From Pseudofrankia saprophytica (GTDB taxonomy: Bacteria > Actinomycetota > Actinomycetes > Frankiales > Frankiaceae), in contig NZ_KI912266.1 in assembly GCF_000235425.2 (NCBI RefSeq), positions 4,109,293 through 4,173,292 of the forward strand: a DNA stretch of 64,000 bases. Reading direction: 5' to 3'. The notes under the pieces are model-generated. The model did not search any database. It was not told the DNA's origin and worked only from the letters and a program-made list of their open reading frames with translations. This document shows, piece by piece, positions 40,680-49,119 of this stretch (position 1 is its first letter; each line of letters starts with the position of its first letter). The position numbers and the translations under genes were made by a program.

Positions 40680-42149
40680 TCAGCCGGCCTCGGCCGCCAT
40701 CGCGGGGGCTGGGCGCGGCGCTCGCAGGCCGCGGGCGATGAGCAGTGCGCCGGCGAGCACCACCGCGGCGTCGACGCCGATGGCCAGGCGCAGGGCGGTC
40801 AGGGAGTCCAGGCCGCCGGCGGCGATGGCGACGGCGCTCATGACCGGCACCCCCAGCGCGATGGCGACCTGCTGGGTCATCGTCGCGACGCCGGTGGCCA
40901 GGCCCTGCTCGTGGTCGGGCAGCCCGGACGTCGCCGCCACCATGAAGCCGACGATCGCGCACACGTGCCCGATCGCGCCGACGAAGGTCGTCGCGGCCAC
41001 CAGCCACAGCGAGCCGTCCGTGTCTCCCACGAACACGAGCAGACCGGTCAGCACCGACTGGACGGCGAGCCCGCCGACGACGGCGCGGCGCACCCCGAAC
41101 GCGGCGGTCACCCGGGGCCCGACCACACCGCCGAGGATCGCGCCGGCTCCCATCGCGACCAGCATCAGGCCCGTCTGGAGCGGGTTCAGGCCGAGCACGT
41201 GCTGCAGGTACATCGTCAGGAGGAACACCAGCGCCGGCTCCATCGAGAACGTGACGAACCCGGCCACGTTGCCCCAGCCCACCGTGCGCCGCGTCAGGAT
41301 CGTGACCGGCACGAGCGGATGGGAGTGGTGCCGCTCGGCGGCCCAGAACCCGGCGAGCAGGGCCACGGCGGCCAGGACGCAACCGATGGCCCACGGGTCG
41401 TCGGCACCGTGCTCGCCCAGCCGGGTCGCGCCGTAGACGAGCGCGAGCAGGCCTGACGTCACGAGCGCCGCCCCCGGAAGGTCCAGCCGGGTCCGCACCC
41501 TGGCTGCCGGGTCGGCCAGCACGAACGGCGCGACCGCGACGACGACCGCGGCGATCGGCACGTTGATGAGGAACGCCCAGCGCCAGCTCGCCACGTCGGT
41601 CAGGACGCCGCCGAGAATCGCGCCGCAGGTGAACCCGGTGGACATCATCACGCTGTTCAGCCCGAGCGCGCGCTGGCGGGCCGGGCCCTCCGGGAAGGTC
41701 GTGGTCAGCAGCGACAACGCGGCCGGGGTGACCGCCGCCGTCGCCAGGCCCTGCGCGGCGCGGGCCGTGAGCAGGAGCGCGGGACTGGTGGCGAGGCCGC
41801 CGAGCAGCGAGGCGAGGCCCAGCGCCGCCATGCCGACGAGGAAGACGCGCAGCTTGCCGACGTAGTCGCCGATGCGGCCGAACAGGAGCGTGAAGCCGGC
41901 GGCGCACAGCGCGAACGCCGTCGCGATCCACTGCGCGTTCGCGTCGGAGAACCCGAGGTTCGCCCCGACCGTCGGCAGCGCCACGTTCAGGACCGAGAAG
42001 TCGACACAGAGCGTGAACTGGGAGGCCAGCAGCAGCACCAGCACGAGCGCCTGGCCGCGGCTCATGCGGGCGGTGGCCGGGGCGGCCGGGGTGGCCGTGC
42101 CGGCCGGGTGCGCCTGGTCGGTGGTCGCGGTGGAGGTCAGTGTGGTCAC
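40680..42149 (-). CDS. MFS drug exporter (DHA2/EmrB-type)
   Basis: This 489-aa membrane protein has about 14 TM helices. TM1 contains LVLLLASQFTLCVDFSVLNVALPTVGANLGFS (motif D1-like NVALP). Motif A is GRIGDYVGKLRVF, and motif C-like glycine-rich GFTCGAILGGVLTD lies in TM5. It likely exports drugs or metabolites by proton antiport. GTG at 42149 gives a 30-residue cytoplasmic leader before TM1; the longer ORF to 42323 would run into the divergent regulator. The ribosome site is weak. The divergent XRE-type regulator at 42268 probably controls it. Confidence 0.88.
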   Translation of the reverse strand: MTTLTSTATTDQAHPAGTATPAAPATARMSRGQALVLVLLLASQFTLCVDFSVLNVALPTVGANLGFSDANAQWIATAFALCAAGFTLLFGRIGDYVGKLRVFLVGMAALGLASLLGGLATSPALLLTARAAQGLATAAVTPAALSLLTTTFPEGPARQRALGLNSVMMSTGFTCGAILGGVLTDVASWRWAFLINVPIAAVVVAVAPFVLADPAARVRTRLDLPGAALVTSGLLALVYGATRLGEHGADDPWAIGCVLAAVALLAGFWAAERHHSHPLVPVTILTRRTVGWGNVAGFVTFSMEPALVFLLTMYLQHVLGLNPLQTGLMLVAMGAGAILGGVVGPRVTAAFGVRRAVVGGLAVQSVLTGLLVFVGDTDGSLWLVAATTFVGAIGHVCAIVGFMVAATSGLPDHEQGLATGVATMTQQVAIALGVPVMSAVAIAAGGLDSLTALRLAIGVDAAVVLAGALLIARGLRAPRPAPAMAAEAG

Positions 42150-42267
42150 GCTGCCCACGGTGCGTCCGCCGGCCGATGCCAGCGACCGCCCTGCGCCGCC
42201 ACCCCTCGGCGTGACTACCACCGGCAGGGATACCCAGCGTTCCCCGCGGTCCGGCACGATGGAGGTC

Positions 42268-43092
42268 ATGGCGACCGAGCTAGGCGACTTCCTGCGCACC
42301 CGGCGGGCCGCGGTCAGCCCCACGGACGTCGGGCTCGTCTCCTACGGCGCGCGGCGCGTCCCCGGCCTGCGCCGCGAGGAGCTCGCCCACCTGGCCGGCG
42401 TGAGCCCGACGTACTACACGCGCCTGGAGCAGTCCGACCACCACAACGTCTCCGACAGCGTCCTCGACGCGCTCGCCCGGGTGCTGACGCTGACCGACGC
42501 GGAGCACGAGCACCTGCGCCGGCTGGCCCGCCCCGAGCCCCGGCCGGTCCGCCGCCGCCGCGTCGAGCGGCCGCGGCCCGCGGCGCTCGGGCTCGTCCAC
42601 GCCGCACCGGGGCCCGCGCTCCTCGTCGACCACCGCAACGACGTGCTCGCCTGGAACGCTCTAGGCCACCGGCTTCTCGGCCTCGGCTACCCGTTCGAGG
42701 CACCGGACGACATCCGCGACCGGCCGAACTTCGCCCGGATGTTCTTCCTGGCGCGGGGCGGGCGCGATCTTTACGCCGAGCCGGACAACATGGCCCGGCA
42801 GCTGGTTGGTTTCCTGCGCTACTCCTCTGGGCTGCACCCCGACGACCACGATCTGAGCTGCCTGGTCGGCGAGCTCGTCCAGCGCAGCGACCAGTTCGCC
42901 GCCCTGTGGGCCAGGCACCCCGTCCTGGACTGCGGCCACGGCGTGAAGAAGTTCCAGCACCCGCTGGTCGGGCGCCTCGACCTCACCTACGAGGCGATGC
43001 CGCTGCCCGGGAGCAGCCACCGCATGGTCCTCTACCACGCCGACCCCGGCACCCCCGCCGCCGACGCCCTCGCCCTGCTGGCCCGGCGCTGA
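42268..43092 (+). CDS. XRE-family regulator with MmyB-like ligand domain
   Basis: This 274-aa regulator has an N-terminal HTH_31 (MATELGDFLRTRRAAVSPTDVG, VPGLRREELAHLAGVSPTYYTRLEQS). A MmyB-like C-terminal domain follows (ALLVDHRNDVLAWNALGHRLLG, GLHPDDHDLSCLVGELVQRSDQFAALWARHPV). This architecture is widespread in actinobacteria next to transporters or dehydrogenases and often acts as a repressor. An in-frame ATG at 42259 is an alternative start. Its divergent position suggests it controls the MFS exporter. Confidence 0.88.
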   Translation: MATELGDFLRTRRAAVSPTDVGLVSYGARRVPGLRREELAHLAGVSPTYYTRLEQSDHHNVSDSVLDALARVLTLTDAEHEHLRRLARPEPRPVRRRRVERPRPAALGLVHAAPGPALLVDHRNDVLAWNALGHRLLGLGYPFEAPDDIRDRPNFARMFFLARGGRDLYAEPDNMARQLVGFLRYSSGLHPDDHDLSCLVGELVQRSDQFAALWARHPVLDCGHGVKKFQHPLVGRLDLTYEAMPLPGSSHRMVLYHADPGTPAADALALLARR

Positions 43093-43119
43093 CAGCGGCC
43101 CGACTCACGGACCACCACG

Positions 43120-43419
43120 TTCCTCACTGTCTGGAACCACGAGGAGCACTCCCACGGCGTCACGCTCGGCTCGGTGCTCGCCGCGCACGGCGAGCCGCCC
43201 GGCGACGAGCGCAACGCCGCGGTCCGCGACAGCCAGGGTCGCCTCGACGGCGTGAAACCTGTGCTGTCCGCCGGGGCGTCCTCACTTGTCGGCGACGACT
43301 TCGTCGCCGTGCACATGAGCTGGGGCGCGGTGAACGAATGGACCACCAGGTCGGGCTACGCGCGGCTGATCGAGCGCGAGCGACACCCCGCGCTGTCCGG
43401 GCTGAACCTCAGTCGGTCT
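43120..43419 (+). pseudogene. Degraded gene remnant (family uncertain)
   Basis: Frame 1 from 43120 reads coding-like sequence (FLTVWNHEEHSHGVTLGSVL, later VGDDFVAVHMSWGAVNEWT, then SGYARLIERERHPAL) but has no start codon upstream, and the similarity-like texture stops abruptly near 43400. The regular His and Glu placement recalls ferritin-like oxygenases, but I cannot identify the family. It looks like the middle of a truncated gene. Confidence 0.4.
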
Positions 43420-43958
43420 TGTGTTCGTTGCGAGTCGGTCCTCGAGGTGGCCCGTGCGGTCGCGGACCGCGGCAAGGACGAGGTGCTCGCAGCGTCGCCC
43501 GTCGAGTCGGTCCAGGTCACGGTCGACCTCCCCGGCATGATCGCAGAGGGTGTTCAGATGCACACGGCTGAAATGGCCGTGGAAGGCCGCGCGCGGCCTG
43601 GGTGGGTAGCCTGGCCCAGCTCCACGCGCGACGGGACGAGGTGGTTGTCCGCCGAGGCGCGGGCGCAAACGCGAATCGTGTCGGATCAGCCAGTCTCTGG
43701 GCTCGCCTATCTGACACACATCGACGGGGTCGGGGCGAACTGTGTCGGATAGGCCTGCCTATGGACCTGCCCAAATGCCACAGTTCAAGCTCGGAGGCCA
43801 CCCCGGCGCGACACGGACGGCTCGGCTTCGGCTCCCTGTCGGGCCGGCCGTTCGACCCTGGGCTGACCTGGGCCTGGGTCAGGCCGCTCGCTGACGGACG
43901 GGTGTGCCGCGACGTGGCCAAACTGGCCCGTGGCATCGACCCGGCGACCTGGTGATCA
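43420..43958. other. Stretch without a supportable gene
   Basis: Between the degraded gene and the ABC-F gene the frames are open in places but lack ribosome sites, consistent codon bias or known motifs. A short plus-strand end (…RGIDPATW, stop near 43955) could be another gene remnant. I assign no function. Confidence 0.4.
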
Positions 43959-45653
43959 TCAGACAGTCGACTCGGTGACCTTGCCGTCCTCGACGACCAG
44001 GCGGCGGGTGACGTGGACGGCGTCGAGCATGCGGCGGTCGTGGGTGACCAGCAGCAGGGTGCCGGGGTAGGTGTCGAGGGCGGACTCCAACTGCTCGATC
44101 GCGGGCAGGTCCAGATGGTTGGTGGGCTCGTCGAGGACCAGGCAGTTCACGCCGACCGCCTGCAGCAGCGCGAGACCGGCCCGGGTCCGCTCGCCAGGCG
44201 ACAGGGCCCCGGCGGGGCGGGTCATCTGGTCGGCGCTGAGGCCGAACTTGGCGAACAGGGTGCGGACCTCCGCCATCGCCCAGCCGGTGGCGCGCTCGGC
44301 GACCGCGAGCGTGCTCTCCTCGCCGCGGAAGCGGTCGCGCGCCTGGTCGACCTCGCCGAGGCGCACCCCGGAGCCGAGCGTCGCCTTACCGGTGGCGAGC
44401 GGCACCCGGCCGAGCAGCGCCGCGAGCAGCGTCGACTTCCCGCCGCCGTTCGGCCCGGTGATCACGATCCGGTCCGCCCAGGAGATGGTGAGATCGACGG
44501 GGCCGAGCCGGAACCCGCCCGCGCCGCTCGCCGCTTCGTCGCCGGACGCCGCCGGTGCCGGCGCCGGCGGGTAGGCGACGACGGCGCCGGCGAGCGCCGC
44601 GACGACGTCGCCGGAACGGGGCGCGGCGGCGATCGTCATCCGTAGCTGCCACTCCTTGCGCGGCTCCTCGACCTCCTCCAGCCGGCCCAGCTTGGTCTCC
44701 AGATTGCGGACGCGCGACGCGCTCTTCGTCGCCGCCTCGATCTTGTAACTGCGCACCGACCGGTCGTTGTCCGGGACCTTGCGCTTCGCCCGGATCGCCC
44801 CGCGCACCGACTGCTCGCGCTGGCGCTGCACCTGGGAGACGAGGTTCGCGCGGGTGTCGGCGAACTCGTCATAGTGCTCGCGGGCGTGCCGACGGGCGAG
44901 TTCGCGCGCCTCCAGGTAGGTCGACCAGCCGCCCGCGTACTCGGTGACGTCGCGGCGGTGCTGGTCGATCTCGGCGACGCTGGTGATCGTCCGGTCGAGG
45001 AACGCCCGGTCGTGGCTGACGACGACGAGAGCGCCGGAGATCCCGGCGACGAAGCGCTCCAACCGCTCCAGGCCGTCGAAGTCGAGGTCGTTCGTCGGCT
45101 CGTCGAGCAGGGTGATGTCGAAGCGGGACAGCAGCACCGCGGCGAGCGAGCCGCGGGCCGCCTGCCCACCGGACAGCGCCGTCGTCGGCGCGTCCAGCGC
45201 GTCCGCCGGCAGGCCGAGCTCGGCGCAGACCTGCTCGGCGCGCACGTCCAGGTCGGCGCCGCCGATCGCTAGCCAGCGCTCCAGCGCCTCCGCGTAGGCG
45301 TCGTCCGCGCCGGGGCGGGCGGCGGTGAGCGCCTCGGTCGCCTCGTCGAGCGCCGCCTGGGCGGCGGCGACACCGGTGCGCCGTTCCAGGAACGCGCGCA
45401 GCGTCTCGCCGGGGCGGCGGTCGGGCTCCTGTGGCAGCAGGCCGACGTTCGCCGACGGGGGTGAGAGCTCGACCCGGCCGGTGTCGAGCGCGACCTGGCC
45501 GGCGAGCGCGCGCAGCAGCGTGGACTTGCCGACGCCGTTGGGCCCGACGACCCCGATCCGGTCGCCCGGCGCGACGGTGAGCGAGACGCCGTCCAGCACG
45601 ACCTGCCCCCCTCGTACGACGGACAACTCGGAGGCGACAAGGGTGGCGGACAT
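43959..45653 (-). CDS. ABC-F family ATPase
   Basis: This 564-aa soluble protein has two ABC domains and no TM segments, the ABC-F layout (translation factors or ribosome-protection resistance proteins). Domain 1 has VGPNGVGKSTLLRALAG and LSGGQAARGSLA with LDEPTNDLD. Domain 2 has ITGPNGGGKSTLLAALLG, LSPGERTRAGLALL and LDEPTNHLDLP. The linker between them is Arg/Lys-rich (RAKRKVPDNDRSVRSYKIEAATKSASRV), as in ribosome-binding members. ATG at 45653 (MSATLVASELSVVRGG) is preferred over 45662. Whether it gives antibiotic resistance cannot be told. Confidence 0.92.
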   Translation of the reverse strand: MSATLVASELSVVRGGQVVLDGVSLTVAPGDRIGVVGPNGVGKSTLLRALAGQVALDTGRVELSPPSANVGLLPQEPDRRPGETLRAFLERRTGVAAAQAALDEATEALTAARPGADDAYAEALERWLAIGGADLDVRAEQVCAELGLPADALDAPTTALSGGQAARGSLAAVLLSRFDITLLDEPTNDLDFDGLERLERFVAGISGALVVVSHDRAFLDRTITSVAEIDQHRRDVTEYAGGWSTYLEARELARRHAREHYDEFADTRANLVSQVQRQREQSVRGAIRAKRKVPDNDRSVRSYKIEAATKSASRVRNLETKLGRLEEVEEPRKEWQLRMTIAAAPRSGDVVAALAGAVVAYPPAPAPAASGDEAASGAGGFRLGPVDLTISWADRIVITGPNGGGKSTLLAALLGRVPLATGKATLGSGVRLGEVDQARDRFRGEESTLAVAERATGWAMAEVRTLFAKFGLSADQMTRPAGALSPGERTRAGLALLQAVGVNCLVLDEPTNHLDLPAIEQLESALDTYPGTLLLVTHDRRMLDAVHVTRRLVVEDGKVTESTV

Positions 45654-45809
45654 GGCCCCCATTCTGCTCGCCCGCGCGCGGCCGTCGGCGGTGCTGGCGA
45701 GGGACAGTCACCGCTGGGACTTTGCGGGGGTGTGCCCGAGTCGTCTGACCGAAGCGGGAACGTCCCGTTGTGGCGCAGCATGGGGGCACTACGGCGGATG
45801 GAGCACTCG

Positions 45810-46535
45810 ATGAACGCGGGCGGCAGGACGGGAACGGGCGTCGGACGGCGCGTCGGCGGGCACCGGACCGGCGGGCGGGTGGTGCTGGCGGCGTTGGGCG
45901 CCGTGCTCGCGGTGACGATGACGGTGATGGTGACAGCCTGCAGCAACGACGGTGGTTCCGCCGCCGAGCCGCCCGTGGGCACGCCGACGGTTCCGGCGAG
46001 CGAGTCCGCGACGCCGGGCGCAGGCGGTTCGACAGGTCCGACGGCGTCGGCCTCGCACGGGTCCGGCGGGGGCACGACGAAGCCCGCGACGACCGCGCCA
46101 GCGGTACCCATCTGTGCGGCGTCGGTGCTGGCCGCGGCGATCGTCGGCAGCGACGGCGCGGCCGGCACGATCTACACCCAGCTCACGCTGACGAACAACT
46201 CCTCGGCGCGCTGCACGCTGCGCGGCTACCCCGGGGTGTCGTTCGTCGACACGGCCGGCAACCAGCTTGGCGCCCCCGCCGACCGGACCGGGGAGGCCGG
46301 GTCGGCGGTGGTCCTCGCGGGCGGCGGCAAGGCCCAGTTCACGGTGCAGGTCACGCAGCCCGGTGTGCTTCCGGGCTGCGACACCGAGGGCAGCTTCACC
46401 AGTGCCGCGAACCTTCGGATCTACCCGCCCGACAACACCGTCGCCCTGCTCGTCCCGGTTCCGCAGGGCCGCCAGGCCTGCAAGAGCCCGTCCGTCCACC
46501 AGCTCAAGGTCACCAGCCTCGCCGCGGCCCGCTGA
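45810..46535 (+). CDS. DUF4232 lipoprotein
   Basis: This 241-aa exported lipoprotein has a basic N-terminus (TGVGRRVGGHRTGGR), hydrophobic core VVLAALGAVLAVTMTVMV and lipobox VTAC, giving a lipidated Cys followed by SNDGG. A Gly/Ser/Thr/Pro-rich spacer leads to a DUF4232 beta-sandwich: LTLTNNSSARCTLRGYPGVSFVD, FTVQVTQPGVLPGCDTEGS and LRIYPPDN, with four Cys that could pair. ATG at 45810 has GGAG 8 nt upstream; the ATG at 45798 is an alternative. Function is unknown; these are common on actinobacterial cell surfaces. Confidence 0.85.
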   Translation: MNAGGRTGTGVGRRVGGHRTGGRVVLAALGAVLAVTMTVMVTACSNDGGSAAEPPVGTPTVPASESATPGAGGSTGPTASASHGSGGGTTKPATTAPAVPICAASVLAAAIVGSDGAAGTIYTQLTLTNNSSARCTLRGYPGVSFVDTAGNQLGAPADRTGEAGSAVVLAGGGKAQFTVQVTQPGVLPGCDTEGSFTSAANLRIYPPDNTVALLVPVPQGRQACKSPSVHQLKVTSLAAAR

Positions 46536-46604
46536 CGCGCGGCCGGGGGACCGGGTGCCGGGAGTCACGGCCCGGCAGCGGCTCGGCTCCTGACGCCCGG
46601 TCCG

Positions 46605-47039
46605 TCAGGGGAGGCGCCGGCGCCAGTCGCCGTCGGGCACGAGGGGGCGGCCATCCGTGGCGGCGGCCTCGCAGAGATAGCCGAGGACGCGGCGGCCGTC
46701 GGCGAGGTCGACCCAGCCGAACCCGAGCGGGGGCGGGGTCTCCAGCAGCAGCTCGGCGATCGCGGGGCGGGGGAGCAGCCACAGCTCGCCGGTCGCGCTG
46801 GTGGCGACGGCCGGGTCGCGGACCAGGCCGGGCCGCGGCGGGTCGCCGCCGAGGTCGTGCAGTCGGTAGCCCGGTGTGGTCCGCACGCGGCCGAGTGGGA
46901 CGGCGCCGTGCCGGCTGATCCGCGCGTGCGCCGGGAAGCCGGCCATGTGCGCCCCGACCACGAGCAGCGGGACCGGCGCCTCGGGCGCCTCGGGCTCGGC
47001 GGGCGGGCTGGGCCGCGGCGGATTGGTCACGTCGGGCAT
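46605..47039 (-). CDS. Allophanate hydrolase C-terminal-domain-like protein
   Basis: This 144-aa protein resembles only the C-terminal domain of allophanate hydrolase (AtzF), a gamma-glutamylcyclotransferase-like fold. Matches are VPLLVVGAHMAGFPAHARIS, TTPGYRLHDLGGDPPRPGLV, ELWLLPRPAIAELL and GFGWVDLADGRRVLGYLCE. The amidase domain is absent, so it stands alone. In AtzF this domain catalyses decarboxylation of the intermediate. The substrate of the stand-alone form is unknown. ATG at 47039 (MPDVTNPP) starts before a Pro-rich tail; the ORF extension upstream looks non-coding. It lies downstream of the substrate-binding protein genes. Confidence 0.75.
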   Translation of the reverse strand: MPDVTNPPRPSPPAEPEAPEAPVPLLVVGAHMAGFPAHARISRHGAVPLGRVRTTPGYRLHDLGGDPPRPGLVRDPAVATSATGELWLLPRPAIAELLLETPPPLGFGWVDLADGRRVLGYLCEAAATDGRPLVPDGDWRRRLP

Positions 47040-47181
47040 CGTCGCGGCCTTCCCACCGATTGACCACTGGGAGGTCTGACACTGTCGGCCCCGTTCGGCA
47101 ATGCCGCCCCTCCGGCAGCCCTTCACCGGGGTTCCGGGTGCCGTGGACCGGGAGCACCTCGGCGGCGAGCGGCGCGCGACG

Positions 47182-47217
47182 CTGAACGGCCCCGCCGCGA
47201 GCGACGGGGCCGTTCAG
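47182..47217 (-). terminator. Terminator of substrate-binding protein gene 1
   Basis: A perfect 13-bp stem, ctgaacggccccg (47182-47194) with cggggccgttcag (47205-47217), lies 78 nt beyond the stop of the first gene. The same core (gaacggcccc) recurs after each of the other three paralogues. Confidence 0.75.
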
Positions 47218-47294
47218 GGAGGGGACACGCCGGGCGGATCTCGTCGAGGCCCCGCCCGGCGGGCCGGTTCAGGTACTGATGTTGGACCTGTGTG

Positions 47295-48647
47295 CTAGTC
47301 CTCGATCGGGCTGGTGCCGAGGATCTTGTACTCGGCGGGCTGGCCCTTGTCGTCCAGAGTGGACGCCAGTCCACCGCGGACGCAGGACGCCGGAGAGTCG
47401 GCCACGGCCTTGCCGTTGCAGCGGAACTTCATCCCGCCGGCGCCGGGCAGCTCGGTCTCCTTCATGCCCTTGATGGTGGAGGTGAGGGTCGCCGGGGTGA
47501 TGTCTCCGGTGATGCCCTGCGTCGCCGCCTGCAGGGCGGAGACCAGCGTGAACATGATCATGCCGTCCTGGAAGCTGAGGTCGATACCCTTGCCGTAGGT
47601 TTCGGCGACCTTGGTATAGAGGTTCATCGACGGGTTGTCCGTGCCGAGTGGCACGTTGGCGCTGATGACCATGTCCTTCAGCGTCGCGCCTGGGACCGAC
47701 TTGCGGGTGGAGTCGGTGATGCACTGGGCGATGGCGCTGATGGTGCCGGTGAAGCCGACGGCCTTGAGGCCGTTCATGGCGCTGATGCAGAACGAGTCGT
47801 TACCGATGATGAAGACCTCGTCGGAGCCGTTGTCGACAACCCCCTGCATCTGGGGCGTCATGTCGGCGGTGCCGGGGGCGACGCGGATGAGGTTGTAGCC
47901 GATGCCGGCCTTCTGGAACAGGGGCGGGGCGACCTCCTGCGCGGAGTGCAGCGCGGAGGGGACATCGATGACGACGGTGGTGACCTTCTTGTTGCCCTCG
48001 TCCTTGGCGACCTGGATCGGCAGTTGGATGATGCCGAAGGTCGGGTCAGCCAGGACGAACGTCGTCGGGCTGGCCAGCACGTCGGGTTCGCCCGATCCGT
48101 AGATCACCACGGGGATCTTGGCGTCGCTCATCGGCTTCCACGCGGGCTCGAGGACGGCCGACGTACCGATGATGGCCGCGGAGACGCCCTTCTCGACCAT
48201 CTGGTTGCCGCAGTCGGAGGCCTTGGCCGGGTCGCCCAGGGTCTCGCAGATGGTGATCTCGATCGGCCGGCCGCCGATCCCGCCCTTGTGCTCGTTGAGG
48301 TACTTGGTGGTGGCCTCGGCGACCTTGTTGTCGTTGGTGTGGTCGGCGGTCGGGCTGGCCCCGTCCGTGATCACACCGATCTTGACCGGTGCGCCGGACG
48401 CCTTGTCCACCGGGCCCAGAGGGTCGGCGGCGCCTGCTGAGCCGCTCGCCGATGGGGGCGTGGAGTCGCCCTTGTCATCGGAGCCACCGCCGCATGCCGA
48501 GACGAAGGCCAGGCTGGCGGCGAGGACGGCGACGCCGGCTACCCGTAACCGTAAGGTGGCGGTGGCGTGGGTGTGCGATGGCGTCGCCGCGGCAAGCGGG
48601 TGCGGTCGCTCCAATGCTGGTCGACCGGTCAGTCCACGGAGTGGCAT
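47295..48647 (-). CDS. Substrate-binding lipoprotein 1 (branched-chain amino-acid type, Peripla_BP_6)
   Basis: This is a 450-aa exported lipoprotein. An N-terminal region of about 35 residues is followed by hydrophobic VAGVAVLAASLAFV and lipobox VSAC, then a Gly/Ser-rich spacer. The mature part is a type-1 periplasmic binding fold: VKIGVITDGASPTADHTNDN, GGIGGRPIEITICETLGD, VFIIGNDSFCISAMNGLKAVGF and a C-terminal Cys pair (FRCNGKAV, ASCVRGG). ATG at 48647 has AGGGG 6 nt upstream. It is the most divergent of the four paralogues. It has its own promoter and terminator, and no permease gene is nearby. Confidence 0.9.
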   Translation of the reverse strand: MPLRGLTGRPALERPHPLAAATPSHTHATATLRLRVAGVAVLAASLAFVSACGGGSDDKGDSTPPSASGSAGAADPLGPVDKASGAPVKIGVITDGASPTADHTNDNKVAEATTKYLNEHKGGIGGRPIEITICETLGDPAKASDCGNQMVEKGVSAAIIGTSAVLEPAWKPMSDAKIPVVIYGSGEPDVLASPTTFVLADPTFGIIQLPIQVAKDEGNKKVTTVVIDVPSALHSAQEVAPPLFQKAGIGYNLIRVAPGTADMTPQMQGVVDNGSDEVFIIGNDSFCISAMNGLKAVGFTGTISAIAQCITDSTRKSVPGATLKDMVISANVPLGTDNPSMNLYTKVAETYGKGIDLSFQDGMIMFTLVSALQAATQGITGDITPATLTSTIKGMKETELPGAGGMKFRCNGKAVADSPASCVRGGLASTLDDKGQPAEYKILGTSPIED

Positions 48648-48823
48648 GTCCCCTACCTTGTCTTCAGACATTGCGCGGATACCAGGAACAGGTCGGCCCA
48701 TGGGGGCAGTGGGCAGCGGCCGGGAGGTACCGCTCCGGCCTACCTGTACGTGGTGTTTGTTGGTGTCGCGACAGCCTTGAGGCGGTCCGCCACGATTGCG
48801 TGGTCGAAATGCGATGGAGTAAG

Positions 48824-48852
48824 TGCTTACTCGGCTCCGACGTCGGCGTCAA
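48824..48852 (-). promoter_or_regulatory. Conserved promoter of substrate-binding protein gene 1
   Basis: TTGACG (48852-48847), a 17-nt spacer containing the palindrome ccgacgtcgg, and TAAGCA (48829-48824). The same layout stands in front of all four paralogues, about 180 nt before each start codon. The palindrome inside the spacer is a likely repressor or activator site. Confidence 0.65.
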
Positions 48853-49015
48853 CAGACGGTGACTCGCCGAGTCGCGGAGGGACGCTGAGCTGGCGCTTCG
48901 CGTCGGCGGTCCCGGTGATCTGATCCCACCACGATCTGGGTCGGCCGCGGGACGCGATCGTCATCGCCCCCAGCCACCATGACCTGGAAGAGCCTTCGCC
49001 GGGAGCAGGGACACC

Positions 49016-49045
49016 GAACGGCCCGCCGCGAGCGACGGGCCGTTC
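49016..49045 (-). terminator. Terminator of substrate-binding protein gene 2
   Basis: A perfect 10-bp stem gaacggcccg (49016-49025) with cgggccgttc (49036-49045) and loop ccgcgagcga, identical to the loop of the first gene's terminator. It lies 75 nt after the stop. Confidence 0.7.
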
Positions 49046-49119
49046 AGGGAGGGGACCCGCCGGGCGGGGTTTTGGGGAGACTCCGCCCGGCAGGCCAGTT
49101 CAGCTGTTGAAGTTGTGCG

